64,000 nt of DNA from Halomonas almeriensis (GTDB lineage Bacteria; Pseudomonadota; Gammaproteobacteria; Pseudomonadales; Halomonadaceae). Where the stretch lies: the NCBI RefSeq assembly GCF_030409235.1, contig NZ_JAUFPO010000006.1, positions 475,447-539,446 on the forward strand. Direction: 5' to 3'. The notes beneath the pieces were generated by a model. That model was not told the DNA's origin. It saw nothing but the letters and a program-made list of their open reading frames with translations, and ran no database searches. Within the stretch, counting starts at the first letter, position 1, and the number at the start of each line of letters is the position of its first letter. Positions 17,344-26,524 of the stretch are shown piece by piece. The position numbers and the translations under genes were made by a program.

Positions 17344-18987
17344 ATGCAACTGAGACAAAGCAATATTCGGCAATTGACCGAACAGACATTCGACACCCTG
17401 GTCATCGGCGCCGGGATCAACGGTGCCTCGGCCGCCGCGGCACTCAGTGGCAAGGGCAGCAGTGTGGCGTTGATCGACCGCGGCGACTTCGCCGGCAGTA
17501 CCAGCATGCACTCTTCCAACCTCGTCTGGGGTGGCATCAAGTACATGGAGAGTGGCGATTTCAAGCTGGTGCGCAAGCTGTGCAAGAGCCGCAATCATCT
17601 CATCAAGAGCTATCCCTCGACGGTTCAGGAAATCCGCTTTCTGACCACCATCGACAAGGGCTTTCGCCACCATCCGCTGTATCCCTGGGCGGGGACCTGG
17701 CTCTACTGGCTGATGGGCAGTGCCTTTACCCGCATGCCGAATTACCTGCGGCCTGACAGCATCCGCGCCCGCGAGGCGATCATCAATATCGCCAATGCCC
17801 AGGGGGGCTTCGAATATTCCGATGCCTATCTGCATGACAACGATGCCCGTTTTGTCTTCAGCTTTGTGCGCAATGCCCTGGATTTCGGCACCGTGGCCGC
17901 CAATTACGTCGAATCCCTGGGCTCGCACCGTGAGGGCGATGTCTGGGTGACGAAGGTGAGAGATGGCGTCGGCGGCCGGACCTTCGAGGTTCGCTCGCGA
18001 GTGCTGATCAATGCGGCCGGCCCCTGGGTGGACCGCCACAACCAGCTGTCGAACCAGTCCACCGGCCATCATCATGTATTTTCCAAGGGGATACATCTGG
18101 TGGTCCCCCAACTGACACCCAACAAGCGGGTGCTGGCTTTCTTCGCCGATGATGGTCGCCTTTTTTTTGTGATTCCCATGGGGCGACGCACCTGCATCGG
18201 CACCACCGACACTCGCGTCGAAAGCCCGGAAGTCTCGGTGACCGAGGACGATATCCGTTTCGTGCTCGACAACATCAACAAGCGCCTCGAGCTCGAACAG
18301 CCGTTGACCGAGCAGGACATCATCTCCACTCGCTGTGGTGTCAGGCCACTGGCCGTCAAGCCCAGCGGCGGCAATGATCGCGACTTTCTCAACCTCTCAC
18401 GCAAGCATGCCATCGACATCGACCGCCAAAGCTGTCATCTGAGTATCTTCGGTGGCAAGTTGACCGACTGCCTGAATGTCGGCGAGGAAGTGGTCGAGGA
18501 GGTGCGAAAGCTGGGTGTCGAGATTCCCAGCCCGGACTTCCGCTGGTACGGCGAGGCGGACGACGCGGTGCGTGATGACTTCATGCACCAGGCCAGCCGC
18601 ATGAACCTGGATGCCATGGCTCATCCGGATGCATCGGAGCCTCTGAGTACGCGCCTGTGGCGGCGTTATGGCCGGCAGGCGCTGGAGCTGCTCGAGGACA
18701 TTCGGCTCGACCCGGAGCAGGCCAATGTGCTGATAGAAGGCACCGAGTATCTGCGTTGTGAGCTCAAGCTGGCGCGGCGCAGCGAAATGATCACCAAGCT
18801 GGACGACTTTCTGCGCCGCCGGTCCAAGGTCGAGCTGGTGGTGTCTCGGGAAACTCTCGAGGCGTCTCCCGGGCTCGTCGAGGCGTGCCGAATCCTCTTC
18901 GATGAACAGGCCGAGAAGCGCCTGGCCGAATACTGGCAGTCCCGGCAGGCCGAGTCGCGGCCGGCCGCCACGCTGGACAATGCCTGA
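17344..18987 (+). CDS. glpD: FAD-dependent glycerol-3-phosphate dehydrogenase (second copy)
   Basis: This 547-residue DAO-family flavoprotein oxidises glycerol-3-phosphate to dihydroxyacetone phosphate and passes electrons to quinone. The FAD fold opens FDTLVIGAGINGASAAAAL, followed by the GDFAGSTSMHSSNLVWGGIKY motif and GTTDTRVE near residue 280; the GlpD-type C-terminal cap covers about 400-530. It closes the glpSTPQUV block, giving uptake and oxidation in one unit. A different glpD begins at the left window edge, so the genome has two. Confidence 0.9.
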   Translation: MQLRQSNIRQLTEQTFDTLVIGAGINGASAAAALSGKGSSVALIDRGDFAGSTSMHSSNLVWGGIKYMESGDFKLVRKLCKSRNHLIKSYPSTVQEIRFLTTIDKGFRHHPLYPWAGTWLYWLMGSAFTRMPNYLRPDSIRAREAIINIANAQGGFEYSDAYLHDNDARFVFSFVRNALDFGTVAANYVESLGSHREGDVWVTKVRDGVGGRTFEVRSRVLINAAGPWVDRHNQLSNQSTGHHHVFSKGIHLVVPQLTPNKRVLAFFADDGRLFFVIPMGRRTCIGTTDTRVESPEVSVTEDDIRFVLDNINKRLELEQPLTEQDIISTRCGVRPLAVKPSGGNDRDFLNLSRKHAIDIDRQSCHLSIFGGKLTDCLNVGEEVVEEVRKLGVEIPSPDFRWYGEADDAVRDDFMHQASRMNLDAMAHPDASEPLSTRLWRRYGRQALELLEDIRLDPEQANVLIEGTEYLRCELKLARRSEMITKLDDFLRRRSKVELVVSRETLEASPGLVEACRILFDEQAEKRLAEYWQSRQAESRPAATLDNA

Positions 18988-19054
18988 ACCAGGCGGCGCC
19001 GCCGGCGGACGCCTGCCGGCGAGCAGGGCTCGCCACACAGGGGGCGGAGCGGGG

Positions 19055-19082
19055 TTACCGGACAAGGCGGGGTTGCTAGAAT
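19055..19082 (+). promoter_or_regulatory. Promoter for the uracil permease gene
   Basis: TTACCG (19055-19060), 16-nt spacer and TAGAAT (19077-19082), 46 nt before the start codon. The hairpins at about 19010-19035 (GCCGGC and GCGAGC pairs) may end the glp transcript. Confidence 0.5.
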
Positions 19083-19127
19083 GGCATCTTTGACCAAGCT
19101 CTTCACTCCGCCATTCAGGAGCTCTGC

Positions 19128-20369
19128 ATGACTGAAGATACTTCCGCCGCGGCAATGCCGTCGGACTCTCCCCTCCGTACCCTGCTGGTCGGGGCACAGA
19201 TGCTCTTCGTGGCCTTTGGCGCCTTGGTGCTGGTGCCCTTGCTGACCGGCCTGGATCCCAATGTGGCCCTCTTTACCGCGGGGGCGGGAACCCTGGTCTT
19301 TCATGCCGTGACGGGGGTCAGCGTGCCCGTCTTCCTGGCTTCCTCCTTTGCTTTTATTGCCCCGATACAAAGCTCGGTCAAGAGTTTCGGGATTCCGGCG
19401 ACGCTTGGCGGGATCCTGGCCGCCGGCCTGGTCTATGTTCTGATCTCTCAGTTGGTCCGGCTCAAGGGCACGGCCTGGCTGCACCGCCTTCTGCCACCCG
19501 TGGTGGTCGGGCCCGTTATCATGGTGATCGGCCTGGCGCTGGCGCCGGTGGCCGTCGACATGGCGACCGGTGGTACCAGCGAGAACATCACCTACGGGCA
19601 GGCCATCACCCTCTCCATGGCGAGCCTGCTGGTGACCCTGGTGCTGGCCGTGTTCGGCCGCGGCCTGATACGTCTGGTGCCCATCATGGGTGGTATCGTG
19701 ACCGGTTACGTGCTGGCCATGGTCATGGGGCTTGTGGACTTCTCCGCGGTCCATCAGGCGGAATGGCTCGCGCTGCCGACGTTCACGGCGCCGAGCTTTC
19801 ACTGGGCGGCCATTCTGTTCATGATTCCGGTCGCCATCGCGCCCGCGGTCGAGCATATCGGCGACATGGTGGCGATCGGCTCGGTGACCCGTCGTCACTA
19901 CCTCGAAAAACCCGGCCTGCACCGTACCCTGCTGGGCGATGGGCTGGCGACTTGCTCGGCGGCGTTGTTCGGTGGGCCGCCGAACACCACCTACTCCGAA
20001 GTGACCGGTGCGGTTACTCTGACGCGGGCCTTCAATCCGCGCATCATGCTGGTTACGGCCATCATCGCGATACTGCTGTCGTTTCTCGGCAAGCTGGGCG
20101 CTGTGCTGCAGACCATACCTGCTCCGGTCATGGGCGGTATCATGACACTCTTGTTCGGCTCCATCGCCGTGGTCGGCATGAATACCCTGGTGCGCGCGGG
20201 TAGTACGCTGACGGCGTCGCGCAATCTGGTCGTGGTCTCGTTGATCCTGGTCTTCGGCATCGGCGGCATGCAGTTCGGAGAAGGGCAGTTCACCCTTCAG
20301 GGTGTCAGCCTGGCCGCTCTGATCGGTATTGTGCTTAATGCCGTCCTGCCCCATGAAGCGGAAGACTGA
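19128..20369 (+). CDS. uraA: Uracil permease, NCS2 family
   Basis: This 413-residue uracil:proton symporter type transporter has about 14 membrane segments. UraA-like motifs are [30 protein letters not shown] with the substrate-binding Glu, and [19 protein letters not shown]. The product would feed Upp (10194). The upstream gap has its own promoter, so it is a monocistronic unit, followed by mobA after about 90 bp. Confidence 0.93.
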   Translation: MTEDTSAAAMPSDSPLRTLLVGAQMLFVAFGALVLVPLLTGLDPNVALFTAGAGTLVFHAVTGVSVPVFLASSFAFIAPIQSSVKSFGIPATLGGILAAGLVYVLISQLVRLKGTAWLHRLLPPVVVGPVIMVIGLALAPVAVDMATGGTSENITYGQAITLSMASLLVTLVLAVFGRGLIRLVPIMGGIVTGYVLAMVMGLVDFSAVHQAEWLALPTFTAPSFHWAAILFMIPVAIAPAVEHIGDMVAIGSVTRRHYLEKPGLHRTLLGDGLATCSAALFGGPPNTTYSEVTGAVTLTRAFNPRIMLVTAIIAILLSFLGKLGAVLQTIPAPVMGGIMTLLFGSIAVVGMNTLVRAGSTLTASRNLVVVSLILVFGIGGMQFGEGQFTLQGVSLAALIGIVLNAVLPHEAED

Positions 20370-20460
20370 ACCGGGCAATGCATCATGGCACCCCGCATTT
20401 CGCTCAGGCATCATGAGAGGCATCAATGATGAACGTCGATGACAAGCGTCAGGAGGCGTG

Positions 20461-21057
20461 GTGATCCCTCGTGATGAGCTGACGGGGCTGGTACTGGCCG
20501 GCGGCAGGGGCCGACGCATGGGGGGCTGCGACAAGGGGCTGGTAGCGTTCGACGGCCGGCCCCTTGCCGGTTACGCCGCCGGCGTACTGCGCGACCATGT
20601 GAAAGAGCTGGTGATCGTGGCCAATCGCCACTGCGCGGCTTACGCCGAGCTGGCGGATCGCGTCGTCGCGGATGTCGAGCCGGATTACCGCGGCCCCCTG
20701 ATGGGCCTCTACAGTGGTCTCCAGGCGGCGCGAGGCGCCTGGCTTGTTATGGTACCCTGCGATGTGCCGGGGCTGCCGTCCAGCCTGGTTGCTCGGCTTG
20801 TCGACCAGCGTGGCACAGCGGACGTTGTCGTGGCGCACGACGGCACGCGACCTCACCCGGTGGTGGCGCTGGTTCGAGTTGATCTGGCCGATGATCTGGC
20901 CGCCTGCCTGGCGCGTGGCGAGCGCAAGCTCGACACCTGGCAGGCCCGCCATCGGCGAGTCTGGGCCGATTTCTCGGATTGTCCTGCGGCGTTCACCAAT
21001 CTCAATACACGCGATGAGCGCTTAGACCTCGAGCGAAGGCGCGGCAAGGAGTCGTGA
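20461..21057 (+). CDS. mobA: Molybdenum cofactor guanylyltransferase MobA
   Basis: This enzyme of about 198 residues joins GMP to molybdopterin to give the MGD cofactor used by DMSO-reductase-family enzymes. The nucleotidyltransferase signature LVLAGGRGRRMGGCDKGLV is at the N-terminus and PCDVPGLP holds the metal-binding Asp. Translation starts at one of two consecutive GTG codons after AGGAGG; I take the second (20461) for better spacing. mobB follows after 4 nt. Confidence 0.93.
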   Translation: MIPRDELTGLVLAGGRGRRMGGCDKGLVAFDGRPLAGYAAGVLRDHVKELVIVANRHCAAYAELADRVVADVEPDYRGPLMGLYSGLQAARGAWLVMVPCDVPGLPSSLVARLVDQRGTADVVVAHDGTRPHPVVALVRVDLADDLAACLARGERKLDTWQARHRRVWADFSDCPAAFTNLNTRDERLDLERRRGKES

Positions 21058-21061
21058 GCCC

Positions 21062-21649
21062 ATGACTGATACGCCCCCCGCCACTCTGTACCTGCCGGAG
21101 TCGCCCGCCTTGCTGGGCATTGCAGCCTGGAGCGGTACCGGCAAGACGACCCTGCTCGAGCAGCTCCTGCCGGCACTACGTCAACGCGGCCTGAGGGTAG
21201 CGGTCATCAAGCATGCCCATCATGCCTTCGATGTCGATACCCCCGGCAAGGACAGTCACCGGCTGCGCGAGGCCGGTGCCACCCCCATGCTGGTGGCTTC
21301 CCGAGCGCGCATCGCGCTGATGATGGAAACCCCGGAGCGGGAAGAGGCGGATCTGGGGGAACTGATCGAGATGGTCAGTCACCATGCGCCCGATCTGGTT
21401 CTGGTCGAGGGCTTCAAGGCCTGGCCCTTGCCCAAGCTGGAACTCTACCGGGAGGGGCTCGGCAAGCCAGCGCTGGCGGCGCATGACCCCTGGGTCAAGG
21501 CGGTGGCCAGTCAGGGCTATAGCGGAGCGCCGGACAACGTCGAGCGGCTGGACCTGGACGACCTCGCGTGTCTGGTCGACTGGATAAGCGAGTGGCCGCG
21601 TCGCTGGCCGACCCAGCGGGTGCCGCGTGACCTCCCCGGGGGCGACTGA
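21062..21649 (+). CDS. mobB: Molybdopterin-guanine dinucleotide biosynthesis adaptor MobB
   Basis: This 195-residue P-loop GTPase aids MobA in making MGD. Walker A is AAWSGTGKTT, and VLVEGFKAWPLPKLELYR is the conserved C-terminal motif of the family. The location 4 nt after mobA supports co-translation. A GGGAG/CTCCC hairpin follows the stop at about 21675-21700. Confidence 0.93.
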   Translation: MTDTPPATLYLPESPALLGIAAWSGTGKTTLLEQLLPALRQRGLRVAVIKHAHHAFDVDTPGKDSHRLREAGATPMLVASRARIALMMETPEREEADLGELIEMVSHHAPDLVLVEGFKAWPLPKLELYREGLGKPALAAHDPWVKAVASQGYSGAPDNVERLDLDDLACLVDWISEWPRRWPTQRVPRDLPGGD

Positions 21650-21799
21650 CCGAGGGCTCGGGTACCGCCGTAGAGGGGAGAGGCCGGCTCCCTTCGATCA
21701 AAACTGCCGTGCTGCTGTCACAAGACGCAGCGAGACGACTCCTACATTCTATACCGTGATGATGTTCTACCCGACCAGCCGACACCAGGTAATCACACC

Positions 21800-22594
21800 A
21801 TGACTCTGACTCACCTCAATGCCAATGGCGAAGCGCGTATGGTCGATGTGGCCGACAAGCCGGAGAGCCGACGTGAAGCGAAGGCTACCGGGGCCATTCA
21901 CATGCACCCGGCCACGCTGCAGCGTCTGGTCGAGGGCCAGATGCCCAAGGGCGATGTGCTGGCCACGGCACGTATTGCGGCCATTCAGGGGGCCAAGCGC
22001 ACGCATGAATTGATTCCCTTATGTCATGCCTTGCCCCTGTCGAAGGTCGAGGTCGACTTTGCGCTGGATGATGCCCGCAGCTGTGTCCATGTCACGGCCC
22101 AATGTCGCCTGAATGGTCGGACCGGCGTCGAGATGGAAGCCCTGACGGCGGTCTCGGTTGCGTGTCTGACGCTCTATGACATGTGCAAGGCCGTCGACAA
22201 GGACATGGTGATCGATTCCATTCAACTGGAACAGAAAAGTGGCGGTGCTTCCGGTAACTATTACAGGACGACGCCGATCGTGACCGGCCAGGGCGGCAGT
22301 GGTGAGGTTTCACTGGGCACCCTGAGCAGTGCAGGCGAACCCTGTGTGCGGGTCAAGTGCCTGGCCGAGTTGCGTGAGCGTCTGGGGGTGGGCGAAATCA
22401 ATGTGCCTTTTCAGCGTATGGCATCCACCGACATCGGTGGTCTGAAAGCCGCATTAAAAGACATGGACTCACGCTTTGCCGGACTCGATGAAGGACGAAC
22501 TCTGTGTGCCGTTAATCAGGTCATGGCCGGCGATGCCACCCCGCTGACCGCCGATGATGAAGTAGCTTTCTTTCCCCCCGTAACCGGAGGCTGA
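21800..22594 (+). CDS. moaC: MoaC-MoaD fusion protein (cPMP synthase plus molybdopterin synthase small subunit)
   Basis: 264 residues in one frame. Residues 1 to about 157 are a complete MoaC: LCHALPL (74-80), [11 protein letters not shown] and the catalytic region [10 protein letters not shown] (127-136), then KSGG and the usual MoaC end. A Gly/Ser-rich linker leads into about 180-264, a MoaD-like ubiquitin fold ending in the thiocarboxylate-forming VTGG. MoaC makes cyclic pyranopterin monophosphate and MoaD carries the sulfur for MoaE, which is encoded 4 nt downstream. No separate moaD is present in the cluster. The fusion leaves the MoaD tail free, as its chemistry needs. Confidence 0.9.
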   Translation: MTLTHLNANGEARMVDVADKPESRREAKATGAIHMHPATLQRLVEGQMPKGDVLATARIAAIQGAKRTHELIPLCHALPLSKVEVDFALDDARSCVHVTAQCRLNGRTGVEMEALTAVSVACLTLYDMCKAVDKDMVIDSIQLEQKSGGASGNYYRTTPIVTGQGGSGEVSLGTLSSAGEPCVRVKCLAELRERLGVGEINVPFQRMASTDIGGLKAALKDMDSRFAGLDEGRTLCAVNQVMAGDATPLTADDEVAFFPPVTGG

Positions 22595-22598
22595 GTCA

Positions 22599-23051
22599 AT
22601 GATCCGCGTGCAGTCCCAACCCTTCGAGGTCGGTGAGGAGCAGCGCTTGCTGCTCGACGGGCGCCGGGATATCGGTGCGGTCGTCAGCTTTACCGGACTG
22701 GTGAGGGACTTCAATGAGCGCCCTGACGTTCAGGGGTTGAGCCTTGAGCATTATCCCGGCATGACAGAGTCATCATTGGCCGGCATCGTCGCCGAGGCTG
22801 AACAACGCTGGCCACTGCAGGCAGTGAATGTGGTACACCGCGTGGGGCATCTGCAACTGGGAGATCCGATCGTGCTGGTCATGATCGCCAGCCAGCATCG
22901 CCGTGCCGCCTTTGATGCCTGCGACTTCATCATGGATTATCTGAAGACCCGTGCACCTTTCTGGAAAAAAGAGCACACGGCGAGTGGCGACTACTGGGTG
23001 GCCGAGCGTCATACCGACCTGCAGGCTGCCCGACGCTGGGAGGCATCATGA
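22599..23051 (+). CDS. moaE: Molybdopterin synthase catalytic subunit MoaE
   Basis: This 150-residue large subunit of molybdopterin synthase inserts dithiolene sulfurs into cPMP, using thiocarboxylated MoaD as donor. Family motifs [33 protein letters not shown] and the catalytic-lysine region FWKKEH are present. It starts 4 nt after the MoaC-MoaD stop and its stop overlaps the moaA start (ATGA). Confidence 0.95.
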   Translation: MIRVQSQPFEVGEEQRLLLDGRRDIGAVVSFTGLVRDFNERPDVQGLSLEHYPGMTESSLAGIVAEAEQRWPLQAVNVVHRVGHLQLGDPIVLVMIASQHRRAAFDACDFIMDYLKTRAPFWKKEHTASGDYWVAERHTDLQAARRWEAS

Positions 23052-24040
23052 GCGACGAGTTGATCGACAATTTTGGCCGCAGGGTCAATTATGTGCGCCT
23101 TTCCGTCACCGACCGTTGTGACTTTCGCTGTGTCTACTGCATGAGCGAAGAGATGACCTTTCTGCCGCGGGACGAGGTGCTGAGTCTCGAGGAGCTGGGT
23201 CTGGTGGCCCGCGCCTTCACTGAGCTGGGGGTCGAGAAGATCCGCCTGACCGGTGGCGAGCCGTTGGTCCGGCGCGATATCAGTCGACTGGTGGACGATA
23301 TCGGTGCCTTGCCCGGGCTCAGGGATTTTTCAATGACCACCAACGGTGCCGGTCTGGGCCGGCACGCGCGGGAATTGCGTCAGGGCGGACTGGAACGCCT
23401 CAATATCAGCCTGGACACCCTGGATGCCGAGCGCTTCAAACGCGTGACGCGCACCGGGGACCTCGGCAAGGTACTCGACGGCATGCGCGCCGCCCGTGAT
23501 GCCGGGTTTCGGCGTATCAAGCTGAATGCCGTGATCCTCAAGGGCCGCAATGATGACGAAGTGATTTCTCTGGTCGATTTCGCCCGTCGTGAGCAGGTCG
23601 ACATCAGCTTCATCGAGGAAATGCCCCTGGGCGACGTCTCCGACCATTCGCGTGCGGAGACCTACTGTTCCAGTGACGAAGTCAAGGCCATGATTGAGGA
23701 AAAGCATGAGCTCGTGCCTTCCACAGAAACCACCCCGGGCCCTTCGCGCTATTTTCGCATGACGGATAGCGAGACGCGGATAGGGTTTATTTCGCCACAT
23801 AGCCACAATTTCTGTTCGTCCTGCAATCGTGTGCGTGTCACGGTGGAAGGGCGGTTGCTGCTTTGCCTGGGCAATGAGCATTCGGTAGATTTACGTGCCG
23901 TGCTTCGCCGCCACCCCGGCAATATCGAAAAGCTCAAGGAGGCCATCATTGCCGCGATGCCCCTTAAGCCGGAACGACATCACTTCACGACCGATGGTGA
24001 CGTCCAGGTGGTGCGCTTCATGAACATGACCGGGGGTTGA
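23048..24040 (+). CDS. moaA: GTP 3',8-cyclase MoaA (radical SAM)
   Basis: This 330-residue enzyme starts molybdenum cofactor synthesis by cyclising GTP. The radical-SAM cluster motif is C24-DFR-C28-VY-C31. A second 4Fe-4S set is visible in [11 protein letters not shown] plus a later Cys in LLLCLG, and the protein ends MNMTGG, where the double Gly is needed for activity in MoaA. It is last in the operon, followed by a terminator. Confidence 0.96.
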   Translation: MSDELIDNFGRRVNYVRLSVTDRCDFRCVYCMSEEMTFLPRDEVLSLEELGLVARAFTELGVEKIRLTGGEPLVRRDISRLVDDIGALPGLRDFSMTTNGAGLGRHARELRQGGLERLNISLDTLDAERFKRVTRTGDLGKVLDGMRAARDAGFRRIKLNAVILKGRNDDEVISLVDFARREQVDISFIEEMPLGDVSDHSRAETYCSSDEVKAMIEEKHELVPSTETTPGPSRYFRMTDSETRIGFISPHSHNFCSSCNRVRVTVEGRLLLCLGNEHSVDLRAVLRRHPGNIEKLKEAIIAAMPLKPERHHFTTDGDVQVVRFMNMTGG

Positions 24041-24353
24041 GCGCTCACCAGCCTTCGGCATGAGGGCCATGCCGTGATGGCCTCTTTTCTCGGTCAAGAC
24101 TTGTCGTAATTCACTTCAAGCTGTTCTGCTTGCCAACATTATTTACGCAGAGTGGACCGGGAATTTTCCTTTCTTTTCTTGCTAAAATCGTTTTGGCCAA
24201 TATACTTTTGTTGAGGTTGCGCCAACAGCTTCCGGGGAACGGCTGTGCAACCGACCGTTGCGATAACTTGATCAGCCCGTTCAAGCTGCATGAATCGGCA
24301 TAGAATCCTGCAACGGCTAACGTATTTACCAACAATATTTAGCGGAGGGGGTA
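24041..24353. other. Intergenic region before the H-NS-like gene
   Basis: 313 bp without a gene. It has the moaA terminator at its left end, then an AT-rich stretch. TAGAAT at 24301-24306 is a likely -10 for the H-NS-like gene; no good -35 is seen. Confidence 0.5.
24062..24088 (+). terminator. Rho-independent terminator of the moa operon
   Basis: GAGGGCCAT (24062-24070) pairs with ATGGCCTC (24077-24084), one bulged G, followed by TTTT. Confidence 0.75.
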
Positions 24354-24644
24354 ATGGCTAACCAGAGCCTGGAAGAAATTGCTCGGAACAAGAATGTGGC
24401 CCGTGCTGCCGCTCGGCAGTTGAGCATGGAACAACTGCACAAGCTGGCCGAAGTCATTGGGGAAGTGATCGAGCAGAAAAATGACGAAGAAAAGCGTCGT
24501 CAGGATGAAGAAGAAAAGAAAGCGCGCAAACTGGCCGAGATTCGTGAGCAGATCAACGAGGCTGGCCTTTCCGTGGAGGACCTTGTGCCTGACCAGCCGA
24601 AGCGCAAGCGCGGTCGCCCACCCAAGAATGCCGACAAGGCCTGA
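24354..24644 (+). CDS. H-NS-like nucleoid protein with C-terminal AT-hook
   Basis: 96 residues. The N-terminal part aligns along its length with the H-NS oligomerisation region: a helical start, an acidic and basic coiled coil (about 38-64, QKNDEEKRRQDEEEKKARKL) and the second dimer region EIREQINEAGLSVEDL, which mirrors REMLIADGIDPNELL of E. coli H-NS. The usual H-NS DNA-binding domain (YxxxxGxxxxWxGxGRxP) is missing; the protein ends with KRKRGRPPK (83-91), an AT-hook-like tail. It should multimerise and bind the minor groove of AT-rich DNA. GGAGGGGG precedes the ATG. The nucleoid role is inferred. Confidence 0.75.
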   Translation: MANQSLEEIARNKNVARAAARQLSMEQLHKLAEVIGEVIEQKNDEEKRRQDEEEKKARKLAEIREQINEAGLSVEDLVPDQPKRKRGRPPKNADKA

Positions 24645-24713
24645 GCATGACGCCCGTCGAAACAGCCTGACAGCTCTTCCAGCTCAGGTTGGTAGGCGAG
24701 GTGCAAGAATCAT

Positions 24714-24743
24714 CTGCCATCCCGCGATGGCAGGTGCTTTTTT
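24714..24743 (+). terminator. Terminator between convergent H-NS-like and RNase J genes
   Basis: CTGCCATC (24714-24721) pairs perfectly with GATGGCAG (24726-24733) around CCGC; GTGC and a T-run follow. Confidence 0.8.
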
Positions 24744-26415
24744 AAACCTGCCCGATGTCGGACGGCGTTTCCATGGCGAACAGCTGCAGGCGCACCGCCG
24801 GCACTCGCTGCATACGGTCGGCGAGCCAGGCCTGGATATCCGGGTACAGCATGGAACGCAGCTCGACCAGTGAATCGCCCTGTGCCTGACTCAAACTCTC
24901 ATCCAGCCTTTCCGCCAGTGCGGTATCATCCAGGGGGCTGGCATGGCTGTCATCCAGCATCAGTTGGCCGATTCGGGTCCAACCGCACTCCGTTGCCGCC
25001 ACTGTCATCGCCACGAAGAGTTCACCGTGACGCGACGCACCATCATTGACGGTGTCGGCCACCTGGGCGTTGCGGTTCTGGTCGATCATGCGCGGCGTCA
25101 GACGATGACGTGCCTGAAGTGCGAGTCCTTGTGCATCCAGGCGAAGCATGTCGCCGTTGCGTGGAATCACCGGTGCGTCGATCCCCAACTCTTCGGCCAG
25201 CATCTGATGAGCCTGTAGATGCCGGGTTTCGCCGTGCACCGGTAACAGTCGCGCCGGCTGCACCCAGGAGTAGAAGGTACGCAGCTCATCCTGGTAGGGG
25301 TGCCCGGAAGCATGCAGACTCGCTTCAGCCGTGTCATCCAGCAGTGTCACCCCGGCCAGTCGCAGGGCATGCTTGAGGCGCTCGATGAGGCGCTCATTGC
25401 CCGGGATGGCACGGGCCGAGAAGATCACGCTGTCACCTCGGGTCAGCTCGAAGTGGGGGTGACGCCCGGCCGCGAGACGCGACAGGGCGGCTTTCGATTC
25501 GCCCTGGCTGCCGGTGGCAATCACTAGCACCTCTTCCGGTGGCAGGTAGCCAAGGTCATGCACTGGCACCAGGGCGGGAAAGTCCTCCAGATAGCCAAGC
25601 CCGCGGGCAATCCGCACCATGCGTTCCATCGAACGTCCCATGAGGCTGACCCGACGGCCGCAGCGCTGGGCCGCTCGGCCGATGGCCAGTACCCGATCCA
25701 GGTTGCTGGCGAAGCAGCTCACGACGACGCGGCCGTTCAGCGAGGCGATGGCCTGTGTAAGGGCCTCCGCCACCTCGCTTTCACTCCGCGAGTGACCCGG
25801 CTCGGGGGCGCAGGTGGAGTCACCCACCAGCAGATCCACCGGGGCGATGGCGCGAAAGGTCTCCGGGTCGATGGGCTGTCCCAGCAACGGGGCCGGGTCC
25901 AGCTTCCAGTCCCCCGTGTGCAGGACACGATGCTTGCCGGCCTCGAGCAAGAGGGCACAGCTCTCGGGAATCGAGTGGGTAACCGGCAGATAGCGCAGCG
26001 CAAAGTGGCCGATCTCGAGGGCCTCCCCGGGCTCGATGACGCAGATGGCATCGCTGCGCAGGCCCTGCTCGGCAAACTTGCTACGCAGCAGGCCTGCGGC
26101 CAGGGGCGTGGCATACAGGCGACATCCCCAGCGTGGCCACAACCAGGCCACGGCGCCGATATGATCTTCATGCCCGTGGGTGATGACCACCGCTTCCGGG
26201 ACAACCTCCAGGGTGTCGAGCGGGCAGGTATCGGGAATCTGCAGTGGCCCATCCGGCAGGTCCTGGCGAATCATCATGCCGCAATCCACGACAATCCACT
26301 GATCGCGATGACCATAGAGCATGAAATTCATCCCGATCTCACCACAGCCGCCCAGGGGAAGTAGATGGAGGGGGTCACAACGGCGTGGACGAACTTGGAC
26401 GCGAGGCTTGAACAT
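24742..26415 (-). CDS. RNase J-type metallo-beta-lactamase/beta-CASP ribonuclease
   Basis: 557 residues with the RNase J plan: LPLGGCGEIGMNFML at the start, the zinc motif THGHEDHIGA, later metal ligands in LPVTHSIPES and LHTGDWKLD, the beta-CASP segment with ATGSQGE and SARAIPGNE, then the PVHGETRHL motif and a C-terminal domain. RNase J proteins act as 5'-3' exo- and endonucleases on RNA. Most gammaproteobacteria rely on RNase E, so this looks like an extra enzyme. A minus-strand promoter is listed upstream. Specificity for RNA is inferred from the family. Confidence 0.82.
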   Translation of the reverse strand: MFKPRVQVRPRRCDPLHLLPLGGCGEIGMNFMLYGHRDQWIVVDCGMMIRQDLPDGPLQIPDTCPLDTLEVVPEAVVITHGHEDHIGAVAWLWPRWGCRLYATPLAAGLLRSKFAEQGLRSDAICVIEPGEALEIGHFALRYLPVTHSIPESCALLLEAGKHRVLHTGDWKLDPAPLLGQPIDPETFRAIAPVDLLVGDSTCAPEPGHSRSESEVAEALTQAIASLNGRVVVSCFASNLDRVLAIGRAAQRCGRRVSLMGRSMERMVRIARGLGYLEDFPALVPVHDLGYLPPEEVLVIATGSQGESKAALSRLAAGRHPHFELTRGDSVIFSARAIPGNERLIERLKHALRLAGVTLLDDTAEASLHASGHPYQDELRTFYSWVQPARLLPVHGETRHLQAHQMLAEELGIDAPVIPRNGDMLRLDAQGLALQARHRLTPRMIDQNRNAQVADTVNDGASRHGELFVAMTVAATECGWTRIGQLMLDDSHASPLDDTALAERLDESLSQAQGDSLVELRSMLYPDIQAWLADRMQRVPAVRLQLFAMETPSDIGQV

Positions 26416-26446
26416 CGGGAGGGGCTAGGTCAAAAGTGTGGGTGCT

Positions 26447-26476
26447 ACTATACGGGATCGCCGCCATGCCCCACAA
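26447..26476 (-). promoter_or_regulatory. Promoter for the RNase J-type gene
   Basis: On the minus strand TTGTGG (26471-26476) and TATAGT (26447-26452) are 18 nt apart, about 30 nt before the start codon. Motif-based. Confidence 0.5.
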
Positions 26477-26524
26477 TGCAACGGCCTCGCGGCGCCAGCT
26501 TGTTACCGGCCTGAGCAGGCTGGT

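Noticed and set aside
18666..20534. A 622-codon open frame antisense to glpD and uraA
   Set aside because: Spans two real genes on the other strand and has low-complexity His/Gln/Arg-rich sequence.
21650..21799. Leader before moaC-moaD considered as a molybdenum cofactor riboswitch
   Set aside because: Too short and lacks the conserved paired segments of the Moco motif; only a simple GGGAG/CTCCC hairpin is seen.
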